A DNA stretch of 64,000 nt from Bradyrhizobium algeriense (GCF_036924595.1 NZ_JAZHRV010000001.1:6289501-6353500), one strand, 5' to 3'. Positions 42,522 through 51,491 are shown, numbered from the stretch's first letter. Translations and numbers: made by a program. The notes: a model not told the origin generated them from the sequence alone.

Positions 42522-43109
42522 ATGGAAGAGATCGACCGGCGCGTCGCGCGCACGCGGCGAGCGCTTCACGAGGCACTGATCCGACTGATCATGCGCAAGG
42601 GCTTTGATGCCCTAACCGTGCAGGAGATCATCGACGAGGCCGATATTGGCCGTGCAACTTTCTACGCCCACTACCGCAGTAAGGACGCTCTGCTCCGCGG
42701 CGGCTTCGAGCGGCTTCGCAGCGAGTTGAAAGCCGCACGACAAGCTCCGCGGCATGGCGGCGAGCGGGATCAGCCCCTGACATTCAGCCTCGCGATGTTC
42801 GAGCATGCTTGCGCCTACCGGGATGTTTATCGCGCCATGTTGGGAGGACAAGGCAGCATCATCGCCGTCAACGAAATCCGCCGCGCCCTTTCCGAACTGG
42901 TGAAGGAGGAATTGCCGACGCTCGGCGACGATGGCGCGGTGCCGCGCGAACTCATGCTGCAATTCGTCGTGGGAACGTTTCTGACAACACTGATATGGTG
43001 CCTCGAAAAGCGGTCGAAACTGGCGCCTTCCGAGGCGAACGCCATTTTCCGTCATCTGGTGATGCAAGGCATTGGGCGGGCAATCGTCTCGGACGGCCGC
43101 CAACGGTAG
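42522..43109 (+). CDS. TetR/AcrR family transcriptional regulator
   Basis: 195 residues. The HTH is ALHEALIRLIMRKGFDALTV, then QEIIDEADIGRATFYAHYRS, followed by a C-terminal TetR_C-like helical domain (MFEHACAYRDVYRAMLGGQG). It is divergent from the membrane-protein gene at 41661-42377 and likely controls it. The pair sits between two broken ParE copies. Confidence 0.88.
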   Translation: MEEIDRRVARTRRALHEALIRLIMRKGFDALTVQEIIDEADIGRATFYAHYRSKDALLRGGFERLRSELKAARQAPRHGGERDQPLTFSLAMFEHACAYRDVYRAMLGGQGSIIAVNEIRRALSELVKEELPTLGDDGAVPRELMLQFVVGTFLTTLIWCLEKRSKLAPSEANAIFRHLVMQGIGRAIVSDGRQR

Positions 43110-43350
43110 AATCAATGCCTTGCGGTTGCCATCAAACGAGCTTGGGAGCAGCGTCCCAATTCGTCGCCCGGATCGAACAGGCGACAGCACTGATCGCCGA
43201 GCAACCGCATCTCGGCCCGGCAATCCGCAATCCGAAATTCCGACGATTTCCGGTCACAGCTATCTGATCGTATATGAGGTCGGATCGGACGAGGTCATTG
43301 TTCATTACGTTCGACATGGCGCGCGGCTGCGGCCATGGGAAGGCGAATGA
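43110..43350 (+). pseudogene. ParE/RelE-type toxin remnant, second copy
   Basis: The frame GAASQFVARIEQATALIAEQ, then PAIRNPKFRRFPVT ends in a stop near 43267. A different frame continues SYLIVYEVGSDEVIVHYVRH and GARLRPWEGE to 43350. One frameshift separates the two parts, and the N-terminal third (before SQFVARIE) is missing. The DNA of the C-terminal part resembles 41521-41611. Confidence 0.7.
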
Positions 43351-43534
43351 AATTCCTGCTTGCGATGCGGGTGTAGATCAAGCGCGCATCGCTATGACCA
43401 AAAGACGCGATCATCCCATTTGGTGCACTGGACTGCACCCCTGGAATGAGACACGATAATTTCTGTGACAGGCTGTCACCGTAATTCCGTAATTCACGCC
43501 CGCCCTCGATCTGTCCAAGCCATCCAGGCACGCC

Positions 43535-43864
43535 ATGCGAAGAGCACCTCATTCGGTCGAGACGTACCGGGCCTCGCTGAAGAAGATCCATGAATTGGAT
43601 GACGCGCTAGAGCTGATGTATTTCGGTTGGCGCGGGATGACGCTGGCGGCGGATGAATATCTGGGCACGCTGGGATTGTCGCGAGCGCACCATCGCAATC
43701 CTCTACGTCATTGCGCGCCGGCCCGGCATATCGGTCGGCTCCCTCGTCGAGATCATCGGCGTCTCCAGCAGGCGCTGAACCGCCCGCTGAACCTGCTGTT
43801 GCGACGTGACCTGGTGATCTCAGTGCAATCGTCCGGGCACGAAGCTTTTACGCTGGGCGCTTGA
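43535..43864 (+). pseudogene. MarR family regulator with two frameshifts
   Basis: 109-codon open frame. The start (ELDDALELMYFGWRGMTLAA, then LGTLGLSRAHHR) and end (QALNRPLNLLLRRDLVISVQ) are MarR-like. The middle codes for the expected ILYVIARRPGISVGSLVEII only in another frame (bases about 43697-43765). An inserted base and a later lost base restore the frame, but the recognition region is scrambled. The winged C-terminal part is also missing. Confidence 0.72.
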
Positions 43865-44065
43865 CCACGTCCGTCAGCGTCAAATTCAATTCGGCAGCGC
43901 GAAGCTGCGTTGTCGCGCGTACTGACTCTGCATTGAACTCGGCACGCGGGAACTCTGTTCGGTAGTACTACGGGTCAGAAAACACAACGCTGCCGCAGTT
44001 CATCCGCGAAATGTCCACATCCGACTTCTATCCGGCCGGCCTTCACACCCATGGATGGAAGTTTG

Positions 44066-45109
44066 ATGCGATATCTTTTCGCCGCCGTGATTGCTGTGTT
44101 CGTGATCGCAGTGGATTTTGAAAGTTCCGACGTCAGGTCAGTCTGGATGGAACCGTCTTTCGTCGTCGCCGAAGCGCAATCGGAACCGGCCACGACACCG
44201 AATTCCCACGCTGGAATTTCGGCCGCGTCGGTCGAGTATTCGCAGGCGTTGGACTCAACAAACGTCGTCGCTGCGCCATACGAGAAAGCTGTAGCAGCCG
44301 ATGCCGCCGCTCATGCAGCCGCATCGTTCTACGACGAGTCCGCGCCACCGAATCCGATCTGCGAAGCGGTCAAGGTCGCCGCGGAGGAAAACGATATCCC
44401 GATCGGATTCTTCGCGCGCCTGCTCTGGCAGGAAAGCAGGTTTCGCGCCGAGGAGATCAGCTCGGCAGGCGCGCGGGGCATTGCGCAATTCATGCCGCAA
44501 ACGGCCGTCGAAATGGGCTTGAGAGACCCGTTCGATCCGCTGCAGGCGATCCCTGTGGCGGCAAGATTTCTTCGCAAGCTTCATAACCAGTTCGGAAATC
44601 TCGGGCTTGCGGCGGCTGCCTACAATGCGGGCGGCGGCCGGATTGAGAAGTGGCTCTCACGCCGCAGCACACTCCCAAAGGAAACGCGCGCTTACGTCAA
44701 GATCATCACCGGCCACAAGGCCGAAGCGTGGACCGACGAAGAGAATACCGTCCACATGCCGACCGATCTGCCGCAGAAAGCGCCGTGCGAGGGCGTCGGC
44801 GGCCTGTCGCGGCAAGACCAGATCGCCGCCGTGAATGTCGACCTGACGCCTTCCGCCAGCGCGCTGTTGCGCAAGGCGGAGGCCGACGACGCCGAGGACA
44901 AAAAGAACGCGGCCGCCAGCAAGCTGCGCGTTGCGGCAGTTTCGGCGGCTCGGCATGCCGGCGCGGCCTTCCGAAAGACCAATGCGCGCGCTGTCCTGCT
45001 GGCCGCAAAGGGACCGTCGCGCAAGCAGGGGAAACAAGCCGCCGTGCGTCTCGCGTCGGCTTCTTCCACCGCCGGCCGCACGAAGTCATCGAGGGCGCGA
45101 GAATTGTAA
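44066..45109 (+). CDS. lytic transglycosylase domain protein
   Basis: 347 residues. One N-terminal hydrophobic segment (MRYLFAAVIAVFVIAVDF) serves as signal or anchor. The SLT domain at about 103-225 has catalytic Glu123 in FFARLLWQESRFRAEEISSA, then GARGIAQFMPQTAVEMGLRD and LAAAAYNAGGGRIEKWLSRR. A basic Ala/Lys-rich tail follows. It cleaves peptidoglycan in the periplasm. GGAAG precedes the ATG at 44066, preferred to 44051. Confidence 0.88.
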   Translation: MRYLFAAVIAVFVIAVDFESSDVRSVWMEPSFVVAEAQSEPATTPNSHAGISAASVEYSQALDSTNVVAAPYEKAVAADAAAHAAASFYDESAPPNPICEAVKVAAEENDIPIGFFARLLWQESRFRAEEISSAGARGIAQFMPQTAVEMGLRDPFDPLQAIPVAARFLRKLHNQFGNLGLAAAAYNAGGGRIEKWLSRRSTLPKETRAYVKIITGHKAEAWTDEENTVHMPTDLPQKAPCEGVGGLSRQDQIAAVNVDLTPSASALLRKAEADDAEDKKNAAASKLRVAAVSAARHAGAAFRKTNARAVLLAAKGPSRKQGKQAAVRLASASSTAGRTKSSRAREL

Positions 45110-45140
45110 CCGTTGCCACCGATCGGTCGCCAAACGAAAG

Positions 45141-45163
45141 AAGCCCGCGTCGCTCGCGGGCTT
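45141..45163. terminator. bidirectional terminator
   Basis: Stem AAGCCCGCG/CGCGGGCTT with loop TCGCT between two convergent genes. T-rich on the right for + (CCTTGTC) and on the left for - (CTTTCGTTTG). Nearly the same stem occurs at 47539-47565. Confidence 0.75.
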
Positions 45164-45186
45164 CCTTGTCGCGGGAAACCCCGCTC

Positions 45187-46977
45187 TCACGCCTCCCGGT
45201 ACCAGCTCGCGAGCTGCCACAGATCGTTGTCCCAGCCCGAGATATGCGCGGTCAGCTTGTTGCCGAGCGCCGCGACCCGGGTCCGCGAGACGATGGGCTG
45301 GATGTAGTTGTCTGTCACGACGAGGTCGTTGAGCTTGATAAACAGCGCCGCGCGCTTCACGGCGTCGAGCTCCTGCTCGGCCTGCTTGTAGACCTCGTCG
45401 TATTCCTTGCTTTGCCAGCGCGAGACATTGCGCCCCTGCCACTTGTTTTCCTTGTTCGCCACCTGCCACGACACATACTGGTTCATGAACAGCTGCGGAT
45501 CGGCCTGCGGCATTGTCGTGTTGTACATCTGCGCGTCGCAATAGAAATGCGGGTAGGTGTCGGGATTGGCGGTGTCGGAGGAGAAGAACACCGATCCCAC
45601 CACCGACTTCAGCTCGACGTCGATGCCCGCCTTCTGGCACGCCTGCTTGATGATGGCCTGGGTCTTCTGCCTGGGCGCATTGATCGAGGTCTGGAATACG
45701 AACTTCAGCGCCTTGCCGTCCTTGGCGCGAATGCCGTCGCCGCTCTTTTTCCAACCGGCGGCCTCGAGGATCTGGTTGGCCTTCTCGATGTTGAATTCGA
45801 ACTTGGTGTTTTTCGACCGGAAGCGTTCCGGGTTGTTGAGGAAGTTCGCAGTGGCCCGCGCCGTGCGGCCATAGATGAATTTCTCGATCGACACGCGATC
45901 GATCAGGAGATGGATGGCCTGGCGCACGGCCGGGTCGCTGAACAGCGGATGCCTGGTCTTTATGCTGGCGCGCTCGCCATCGACCTCGACCGCGGGATCG
46001 GTCGAGTTGAGCTGTATGAATTCGACATTGCCTGACACCGTGATGTTGACCCTGCCCTTTCCGGCGGCTTCCAGCTTCTGCAGGATCTCCTCTTCGACCA
46101 GCATGTTCCAGGCATAGTCGTACTCTCCGGTCTGCAGCACCGCGCGCGCCGCCGACACGGCGTCGCCGCCGCCTTTGACCTCCACCTCATCGAAGTGCGG
46201 CCGGTTGGCGACGTGATAGGTGGGATTGATTTTTGCGCGGAGCATGTCGCCCGGCTTGAAATCAACGAACAGATAAGGGCCGGTGCCGACCGGCTTCAGA
46301 TTGTGCGGTGCCTCGCGCGACTTGGCGCCGACGTAATCCTTGAACAGATGTTTTGGGATGATCGCGCCGTAGTTGCCGACAAAGGCATCGGCCCAGAACG
46401 GCGTCGGCTTGGCAAAAATAAGGCGGACGGTGAAGTCGTCGATCTTCTCGACCGTGACGTCCTTGTAGCTGGCGATCGAGACCGCCGCGCTTTCCGGCGT
46501 TCTGGCATATTCCCAATTGAAAACGACATCGTCGGCCGTGAACGGCATGCCGTCATGCCATTTGACGCCGCGTTTCAGCTTCCAGACCACCGAGCGACCG
46601 TCCTCGGCCAAGCCGTCATTCTCCTTGCTCGGGATTTCGGCGGCGAGGATCGGAACCAGATTGCCGTCGCCATCCCATCCCGCCAGCGGCTCGTAAAAGA
46701 TCCGGCAGCCTTCCTGATCCTTGGTGCCGACGGCGAAATGGGGATTGAGCAGGGTGATGGCCTGCCAGTACATCAGTTTCAGCACGCCGCCGCCGCCGGC
46801 CTTGGTCGGCTTGTAGGGAAGCGCGGTCGCAGCCATCGCGACTCCGGACTGGCTCAGCATCATCCCGGCCATCGGCGCCGAAAGGCCCACGGCAATCATT
46901 CGCTGGACAAAGGCCCGCCGCGACAACCGGCCGGTCTTGACGTCTGCAATCAGGTCTCGAAGTTCCCGCTCTTTCAT
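45187..46977 (-). CDS. ABC transporter substrate-binding protein, peptide/family 5
   Basis: 596 residues. The N-terminal Tat-type signal is GRLSRRAFVQRMIAVGLSA, ending near SGVAMAA. The family 5 extracellular solute-binding fold is seen in LKLMYWQAITLLNPHFAVGT, WKLKRGVKWHDGMPFTADDV, VGTGPYLFVDFKPGDMLRAK and HPLFSDPAVRQAIHLLIDR. It binds oligopeptides or similar compounds. No permease gene is adjacent. Confidence 0.9.
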   Translation of the reverse strand: MKERELRDLIADVKTGRLSRRAFVQRMIAVGLSAPMAGMMLSQSGVAMAATALPYKPTKAGGGGVLKLMYWQAITLLNPHFAVGTKDQEGCRIFYEPLAGWDGDGNLVPILAAEIPSKENDGLAEDGRSVVWKLKRGVKWHDGMPFTADDVVFNWEYARTPESAAVSIASYKDVTVEKIDDFTVRLIFAKPTPFWADAFVGNYGAIIPKHLFKDYVGAKSREAPHNLKPVGTGPYLFVDFKPGDMLRAKINPTYHVANRPHFDEVEVKGGGDAVSAARAVLQTGEYDYAWNMLVEEEILQKLEAAGKGRVNITVSGNVEFIQLNSTDPAVEVDGERASIKTRHPLFSDPAVRQAIHLLIDRVSIEKFIYGRTARATANFLNNPERFRSKNTKFEFNIEKANQILEAAGWKKSGDGIRAKDGKALKFVFQTSINAPRQKTQAIIKQACQKAGIDVELKSVVGSVFFSSDTANPDTYPHFYCDAQMYNTTMPQADPQLFMNQYVSWQVANKENKWQGRNVSRWQSKEYDEVYKQAEQELDAVKRAALFIKLNDLVVTDNYIQPIVSRTRVAALGNKLTAHISGWDNDLWQLASWYREA

Positions 46978-47226
46978 GGGCCGGCTCTCTCACTGGTGGT
47001 AAATGCCTGGTCACTCTCGATGATGGAAATGGATCAGGTCAGCGCGAACCTGTCAAAGCAGGATACGGGCCATCCCTTCATACCAAGTCGATTTTTGCCA
47101 AATCCAACCGAGACAAGGTGACGCGGCGCCAGCCGGCTGATGGAAATTACGGCGGCGGTGCACTCAATTGACACGTCAGGCCTTCGCGGGCTCGCCTGCG
47201 AATGAAGTGCGCTGTCACCGCCGCCA

Positions 47227-47424
47227 TTATGTTGGCGAGCCTGCCCCCTCCCCGCCAATCGCGCGGTCCAGGGCGTCGATCAGCACCTGAATCTCGATGA
47301 ACTTGTTGCGGGCCCGTTCGGCTTTGTCGCGGTCGAAGGGAGCGGCCAGCACCTTCGCATGCATGTCCCTGTCCTCGATCATGCGCTCACGGGCTTTCTT
47401 CAGCGTTTCAAGTCGCTCGCTCAT
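47227..47424 (-). CDS. small helical hypothetical protein
   Basis: 65 residues, MSERLETLKKARERMIEDRD onward, charged and helical with heptad-like spacing (probable coiled coil). A conserved type of small bradyrhizobial protein as far as I recall; role unknown. Start by resemblance; the longer frame to 47472 adds a basic run. Confidence 0.55.
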   Translation of the reverse strand: MSERLETLKKARERMIEDRDMHAKVLAAPFDRDKAERARNKFIEIQVLIDALDRAIGGEGAGSPT

Positions 47425-47538
47425 TTTGGTTGCTTTCAACGGAGGGGATCGACGCCACGGCGCCAATCTCATGCGTACACCGATCCAGCCGCCGGTACCA
47501 TATCGATCAATGGCGCGGCGTCATCCATCGAGCATACA

Positions 47539-47565
47539 AAAAGCCCGCGGCGCTCGCGGGCTTTT
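47539..47565. terminator. bidirectional terminator
   Basis: Stem AAAAGCCCGCG/CGCGGGCTTTT with loop GCGCT. It follows the His-rich gene on the minus strand (T-run from AAAA on the left), and also has CGTTTCTTG on the right. Confidence 0.8.
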
Positions 47566-47583
47566 CGTTTCTTGCAACCTCTC

Positions 47584-47913
47584 CTACCAGCGGTAGCCGC
47601 CGGTGCCGAAGCTGAAGGTTACGCCGGGGCCGCCGCCGTAGTAGCGGGGACCGTAATAGCCGTAAGGGCGCGGGGCATAGTAGTTGTAGCTCCCATAGTA
47701 CGGCCGGTAATGACGGTGGCGCCAGTGGTGATGGTGATGGCCATGCCAGTGGCGATAGCGATATTGCGCGCTGATGTCGGTCGAGGACTGCGTGGCAGTC
47801 CGGGAGGCATCCGCCGAAGATCTCGACTTCACCGCATTGTCGGCGGCGTAGGCCGCGGAACCTCCCATCAGGGCGGCGGCACCAACGGCAAACACGATAG
47901 CTAGCTTCTTCAT
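47584..47913 (-). CDS. exported histidine/tyrosine/glycine-rich protein
   Basis: 109 residues. The signal peptide is MKKLAIVFAVGAAALMGGSA, ending AAYAAD. The mature part has the cluster HWHGHHHHHWRHRHYRPYYG, then repeats of Tyr, Pro and Gly (YNYYAPRPYGYYGPRYYGGG). His clusters suggest metal binding; function unproven. TGGAG lies before the ATG. A terminator follows. Confidence 0.7.
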   Translation of the reverse strand: MKKLAIVFAVGAAALMGGSAAYAADNAVKSRSSADASRTATQSSTDISAQYRYRHWHGHHHHHWRHRHYRPYYGSYNYYAPRPYGYYGPRYYGGGPGVTFSFGTGGYRW

Positions 47914-48202
47914 CGTCGAACTCCAGTAGAACGAGTGAAGGCTAACCGGCCGGCGCACGTGACGTTCCGGCGTGCGACATAAAGCCCAAGATCGCCTGAA
48001 CGAATGTTCATGAAACTGAACGCAGTTCTTCTGAACAATTGACCATCGCGAAGTTCGCGTTGACTTCGGCAGCACATCCACCCGCGAAGCTTCCAGCTTG
48101 CAATCACACTCGTTCTGGTTCAGACTTGTGCATCATTTCATAAGCAACCATTGATTGCCGACGACTCCAGCGGTGCCGCTTACCAGCCGGCCGGAGGATA
48201 TT

Positions 48203-49534
48203 ATGGGTAGCTGTTTTGTCATTATGGGCTTTGGCGAGAAGACCGACTTCCAGTCGAACCCGCAGCGTGTTCTGAACCTGAACAGGACCTACGAAGACAT
48301 CATCAAGCCGGTGGTGGAAGAGGCCGGCCACACCTGCGTTCGCGCGGACGAGATCATCCATTCCACCGTCATCGACAAGCCGATGTACGACAATCTGCTT
48401 TCGGCAGATCTGGTCATTGCGGACCTGTCCACGGCCAACGTCAACGCGGTGTATGAGCTCGGCGTTCGTCACGCGCTCCGCCCACAGCGGACGATCGTGC
48501 TGGCGGAGAAGAACTTCAGCTTCCCGTTCGACCTCAATCATCTCAGCATCCTGAAATACGAACACCTCGGAAAGGAGATTGGGTTCAAGGAGGTGATGCG
48601 CGTCAGGGAAGAACTGAAAAAAAAGATCACGGTGCTGATGGACAGTCCCGAGCCCGACAGCCCGGTCTTTCTGTTCATCCCCTCGCTTCAGCCTGCCAGC
48701 CTTCCCAAGGCGCCGGCGATGGTCGCCGCGGGGCCGCCCGCGCCCTCCTCTGAGCCCACGGATCGGGAGCAGAAGAGCTTCGCCGAACTGCTCGTAAGCT
48801 TTCGCGCCGCGAAAGACGAGGTCAAGGAGGCTGACGATTGGGCTCTACCTCTGGCCCTTCTGAAGCGACTGAAGGCGATGCAGCCTGACGACCCCTACAT
48901 CCTCCAGCAACTGGCGCTCGCGACCTACAAGTTCCAACAGCCGGACAAGAAGACATCGCTTATCAATGCAAAGAACATTCTGAACGCGCTTGCGCCACAA
49001 ACGTCGAGCGATGCCGAGACGGTGGGACTGTGGGGCGCCATCCACAAACGGCTGTGGGATGAGACGGAAAATCCTGAGGATCTCGATGATGCGGTGCGGG
49101 CTTATGCGAGAGGCTACTACATCAAAACCGATTATTATAACGGCATCAACTACGCATTCGTGCTCGACGTTCGCGCGTCCCGCAGCGAGGGCGATGAGGC
49201 TTTGGTGGATCGGCTTCTCGCGCGACGGGTCCGCAAGGACGTCCTGAAAATCTGCGACCGTCTGTTGCAAGCCGCAGCCGCGGCGGCCGAACCCGGATCG
49301 AAGCATGACGCACCCGGCGCCAGCGCCGACGAGTTGTTCTGGATCGGGGGGACGAAGGTTGAGGCCTTGTTCGGGTTGGGCCGCAGAGACGAGGCGGGAA
49401 GTCTGAAGACCGAGATTGTCGAGAAGGAACGCCAGCGCCTGATCAAGGCCGGCCGCAATGGCGACGCCGTGAATTGGATGGGGTCCAGCCTGAACGACCA
49501 GTTGAAGAAGCTGGGCGAGCTATTGCCGCCTTGA
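48203..49534 (+). CDS. deoxyribosyltransferase-like domain fused to TRAFs-binding (ASK-type) TPR region
   Basis: 443 residues. The N-terminal domain (1-120) is a flavodoxin-like nucleoside 2-deoxyribosyltransferase/TIR-like fold: GSCFVIMGFGEKTDF, DIIKPVVEEAGHTCVRADEI, and the active-site-like ADLVIADLSTANVNAVYELG with Glu85 in YELGVRHAL. After a Pro-rich linker, residues about 195-440 are helical repeats of the type called TRAFs-binding domain (DUF4071), found in MAP3K5/ASK kinases and bacteria: LALATYKFQQPDKKTSLINA, DAVRAYARGYYIKTDYYNGI. GGAGG precedes the ATG. The patatin gene starts 35 bp downstream, so the two are one operon. No kinase domain is present. Confidence 0.8.
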   Translation: MGSCFVIMGFGEKTDFQSNPQRVLNLNRTYEDIIKPVVEEAGHTCVRADEIIHSTVIDKPMYDNLLSADLVIADLSTANVNAVYELGVRHALRPQRTIVLAEKNFSFPFDLNHLSILKYEHLGKEIGFKEVMRVREELKKKITVLMDSPEPDSPVFLFIPSLQPASLPKAPAMVAAGPPAPSSEPTDREQKSFAELLVSFRAAKDEVKEADDWALPLALLKRLKAMQPDDPYILQQLALATYKFQQPDKKTSLINAKNILNALAPQTSSDAETVGLWGAIHKRLWDETENPEDLDDAVRAYARGYYIKTDYYNGINYAFVLDVRASRSEGDEALVDRLLARRVRKDVLKICDRLLQAAAAAAEPGSKHDAPGASADELFWIGGTKVEALFGLGRRDEAGSLKTEIVEKERQRLIKAGRNGDAVNWMGSSLNDQLKKLGELLPP

Positions 49535-49569
49535 CGGGTTCGAAACACGACAGCAAATCGGGGCGACAA

Positions 49570-50745
49570 ATGGCTGATCTCAACGGGCAAGCAGAATCTT
49601 CGACCGCAAAACCGCGCAGGCTGCTGGCGCTCGATGGCGGCGGAATCCGCGGCGTGATGTCGCTCGAAATCCTGCGCAAGATTGAGCAGGATCTGGCGAC
49701 GGCCACCGGCAAGGGCGCGTCATTCCGTCTCGGAGACTTCTTCGACTATATCGGCGGCACCAGCACCGGCGCCATCATCGCGGCCGGCCTCGCGATGGGA
49801 AAGTCAGTTCAGGAACTGATCGATTTCTACATCGAGGCGGGACCGCTGATGTTCGAAAAGACATCCCTGATCGGCCGGCTGCGCAGCTTCTATCAGGCCG
49901 ATCCGCTGCGCGAGAAACTGAACGACGTGTTCGGGGAGCGCACGCTTGGAGCCAAAGACCTGCGTTCGCTGCTGTTGGTCGTCACGCGAAATGCAACGAC
50001 GGATTCGCCGTGGCCCGTCTCTAGCAATCCCCTCGCCCGGTACAACGATCGCGACCGCCCGGACAGCAATCTGCAAATTCCGCTGTGGCAGCTGGTGCGG
50101 GCGAGCACCGCCGCACCCGTCTATTTCCCGCCTGAAATAGTCGAGTGGGATAAAGACGACCCTGCAAAAACCTTCTTCTTCGTCGATGGCGGCGTCACAC
50201 CTTACAATAACCCGGCCTTCCTGCTGTTCCGGATGGCGACGCTGCCGCAGTACCGGCTGAACTGGCCTACCGGGGAGGACCGCATGATGCTGATTTCGGT
50301 CGGCACGGGAGCGGCGGCAGCGGTCAGCCGTGACCTCAACGCGCGCGGACAATTGATCCCGGCCAACGTCGCGCACCTTCCCGGCGTGCTGATGGGCGGC
50401 GCTGCGATCGACCAGGATATCAATTGCCGCGCTATCGGCCGCTGCGTGTTCGGCGAGCCGATCGACCGCGAGATCGGCGACATGATTCCGCGGCAGGGCG
50501 ATCCGCTCGAGGGAGTCCTCGTTCCGCTCGAAGAAGATTGCGGCCGCCAATTCCTGTATGCCCGCTACAATCCCGATGTGAGCCGAGGCGGCCTCGACGC
50601 TTTGGGGCTGAAGAAGATCGATCCGGATCACGTCCGGGCGCTGGATCAGATCAAATACATCGGCGAGATGCAGTCTGTAGGACGAGAGTATGCCGCGAAG
50701 TTCGTGGACATGACGCCATTCCAGCGATTCGTGACGAAGGACTGA
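49570..50745 (+). CDS. patatin-like phospholipase
   Basis: 391 residues. The oxyanion loop is GGGIRG (23-28) in LLALDGGGIRGVMSLEILRK, the nucleophile elbow is GTSTG with Ser65, and the catalytic Asp206 is in FFVDGGVTPYNNPAFLLF. The dyad is complete, so it is probably an active lipid acyl hydrolase. No signal peptide; it acts from the cytosol on membranes. The fold matches effectors such as CapV of CBASS, but no CD-NTase is nearby. It is co-directional with, and 35 bp after, the DRHyd-TPR gene. Confidence 0.87.
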   Translation: MADLNGQAESSTAKPRRLLALDGGGIRGVMSLEILRKIEQDLATATGKGASFRLGDFFDYIGGTSTGAIIAAGLAMGKSVQELIDFYIEAGPLMFEKTSLIGRLRSFYQADPLREKLNDVFGERTLGAKDLRSLLLVVTRNATTDSPWPVSSNPLARYNDRDRPDSNLQIPLWQLVRASTAAPVYFPPEIVEWDKDDPAKTFFFVDGGVTPYNNPAFLLFRMATLPQYRLNWPTGEDRMMLISVGTGAAAAVSRDLNARGQLIPANVAHLPGVLMGGAAIDQDINCRAIGRCVFGEPIDREIGDMIPRQGDPLEGVLVPLEEDCGRQFLYARYNPDVSRGGLDALGLKKIDPDHVRALDQIKYIGEMQSVGREYAAKFVDMTPFQRFVTKD

Positions 50746-50767
50746 CGGAGCAAAGGCAACGGCCGCC

Positions 50768-51355
50768 TCATGACCACAGTTGCCTCGTGTCCAGCCAATG
50801 GGTCCGGCCACCCTTTTTTTGCACCTCCTGCATCAGGTGCTGGGTTCCGCCCGGGCCGTCGCCGCCGGCTCCATTCCACAGGCAGAGAAAATCGACCTTT
50901 TCGGCACCGTATCCCGTGGCCACTTGCAGCATCCACACATTGTTGCGTTCGTAGGGATTTTCGTCAGCCTGGAGCGGGCCAATCTCTTCGGGCGCGATGT
51001 GCAATACGGCCTGTGACTTCGCTGCAAAATAGCGCGAACGCCAGTCCGCATCGGCAAAGTCGACGGATTTCGCAAGAAACTTGTCCTCCTCAAACGGAAG
51101 ATAGATCGCAAGGCTCAATTGCCGGGCCAGCGCTGCCTCGGCGAACAGCAGATCCCCGCCACACGCGCCTCCGCAAATCGCCAGATCGCCGCGCTCCACG
51201 GCGATCTGATCGAGCAGATCTTCGATCGCTTTGGCGGCGATCGGCTCCTTGTCTGCCGGGAACCGGGGCTCCTCACGGGTCGGGCTATCGATCATGTGGC
51301 CGCTGAAAAGCAGCACCTTGCGCGGTTTGATCTCGCCCGAAGCTTGAGATGCCAT
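50768..51355 (-). CDS. SLOG/Rossmann-type nucleotide-binding domain protein
   Basis: 195 residues. VLLFSGHMIDSP at the N-terminus and LAICGGACGGDLLFAEAALA at about 60-80 give the SLOG-like pattern (GG-x-x-GGD followed by a helix), as in the TIR-like/LOG superfamily that binds or cleaves nucleotides. The C-terminal part has AEKVDFLCLWNGAGGDGPGG. Convergent with the patatin gene, 22 bp apart. ATG at 51355; a GTG lies one codon upstream. A sensor or effector role in the neighbouring module is inference. Confidence 0.68.
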   Translation of the reverse strand: MASQASGEIKPRKVLLFSGHMIDSPTREEPRFPADKEPIAAKAIEDLLDQIAVERGDLAICGGACGGDLLFAEAALARQLSLAIYLPFEEDKFLAKSVDFADADWRSRYFAAKSQAVLHIAPEEIGPLQADENPYERNNVWMLQVATGYGAEKVDFLCLWNGAGGDGPGGTQHLMQEVQKKGGRTHWLDTRQLWS

Positions 51356-51491
51356 CACTGAGCCCTCACCTTGCGCTGACGGCCTGTTTTAACAGAGAAG
51401 CTGCCGGCGGCGTGAAGCAAGATTGTTTCCTCCATCGCGGGCGCCATCATGATCGCGAGGGCCGCAAGGGTAACCGAAAGCCGCGCCCGCA

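Noticed and set aside
48203-51355. CBASS operon with CapV-like patatin
   Set aside because: No CD-NTase or Cap2/Cap3 gene is adjacent, so the patatin cannot be assigned to CBASS. I report it as a separate candidate module.
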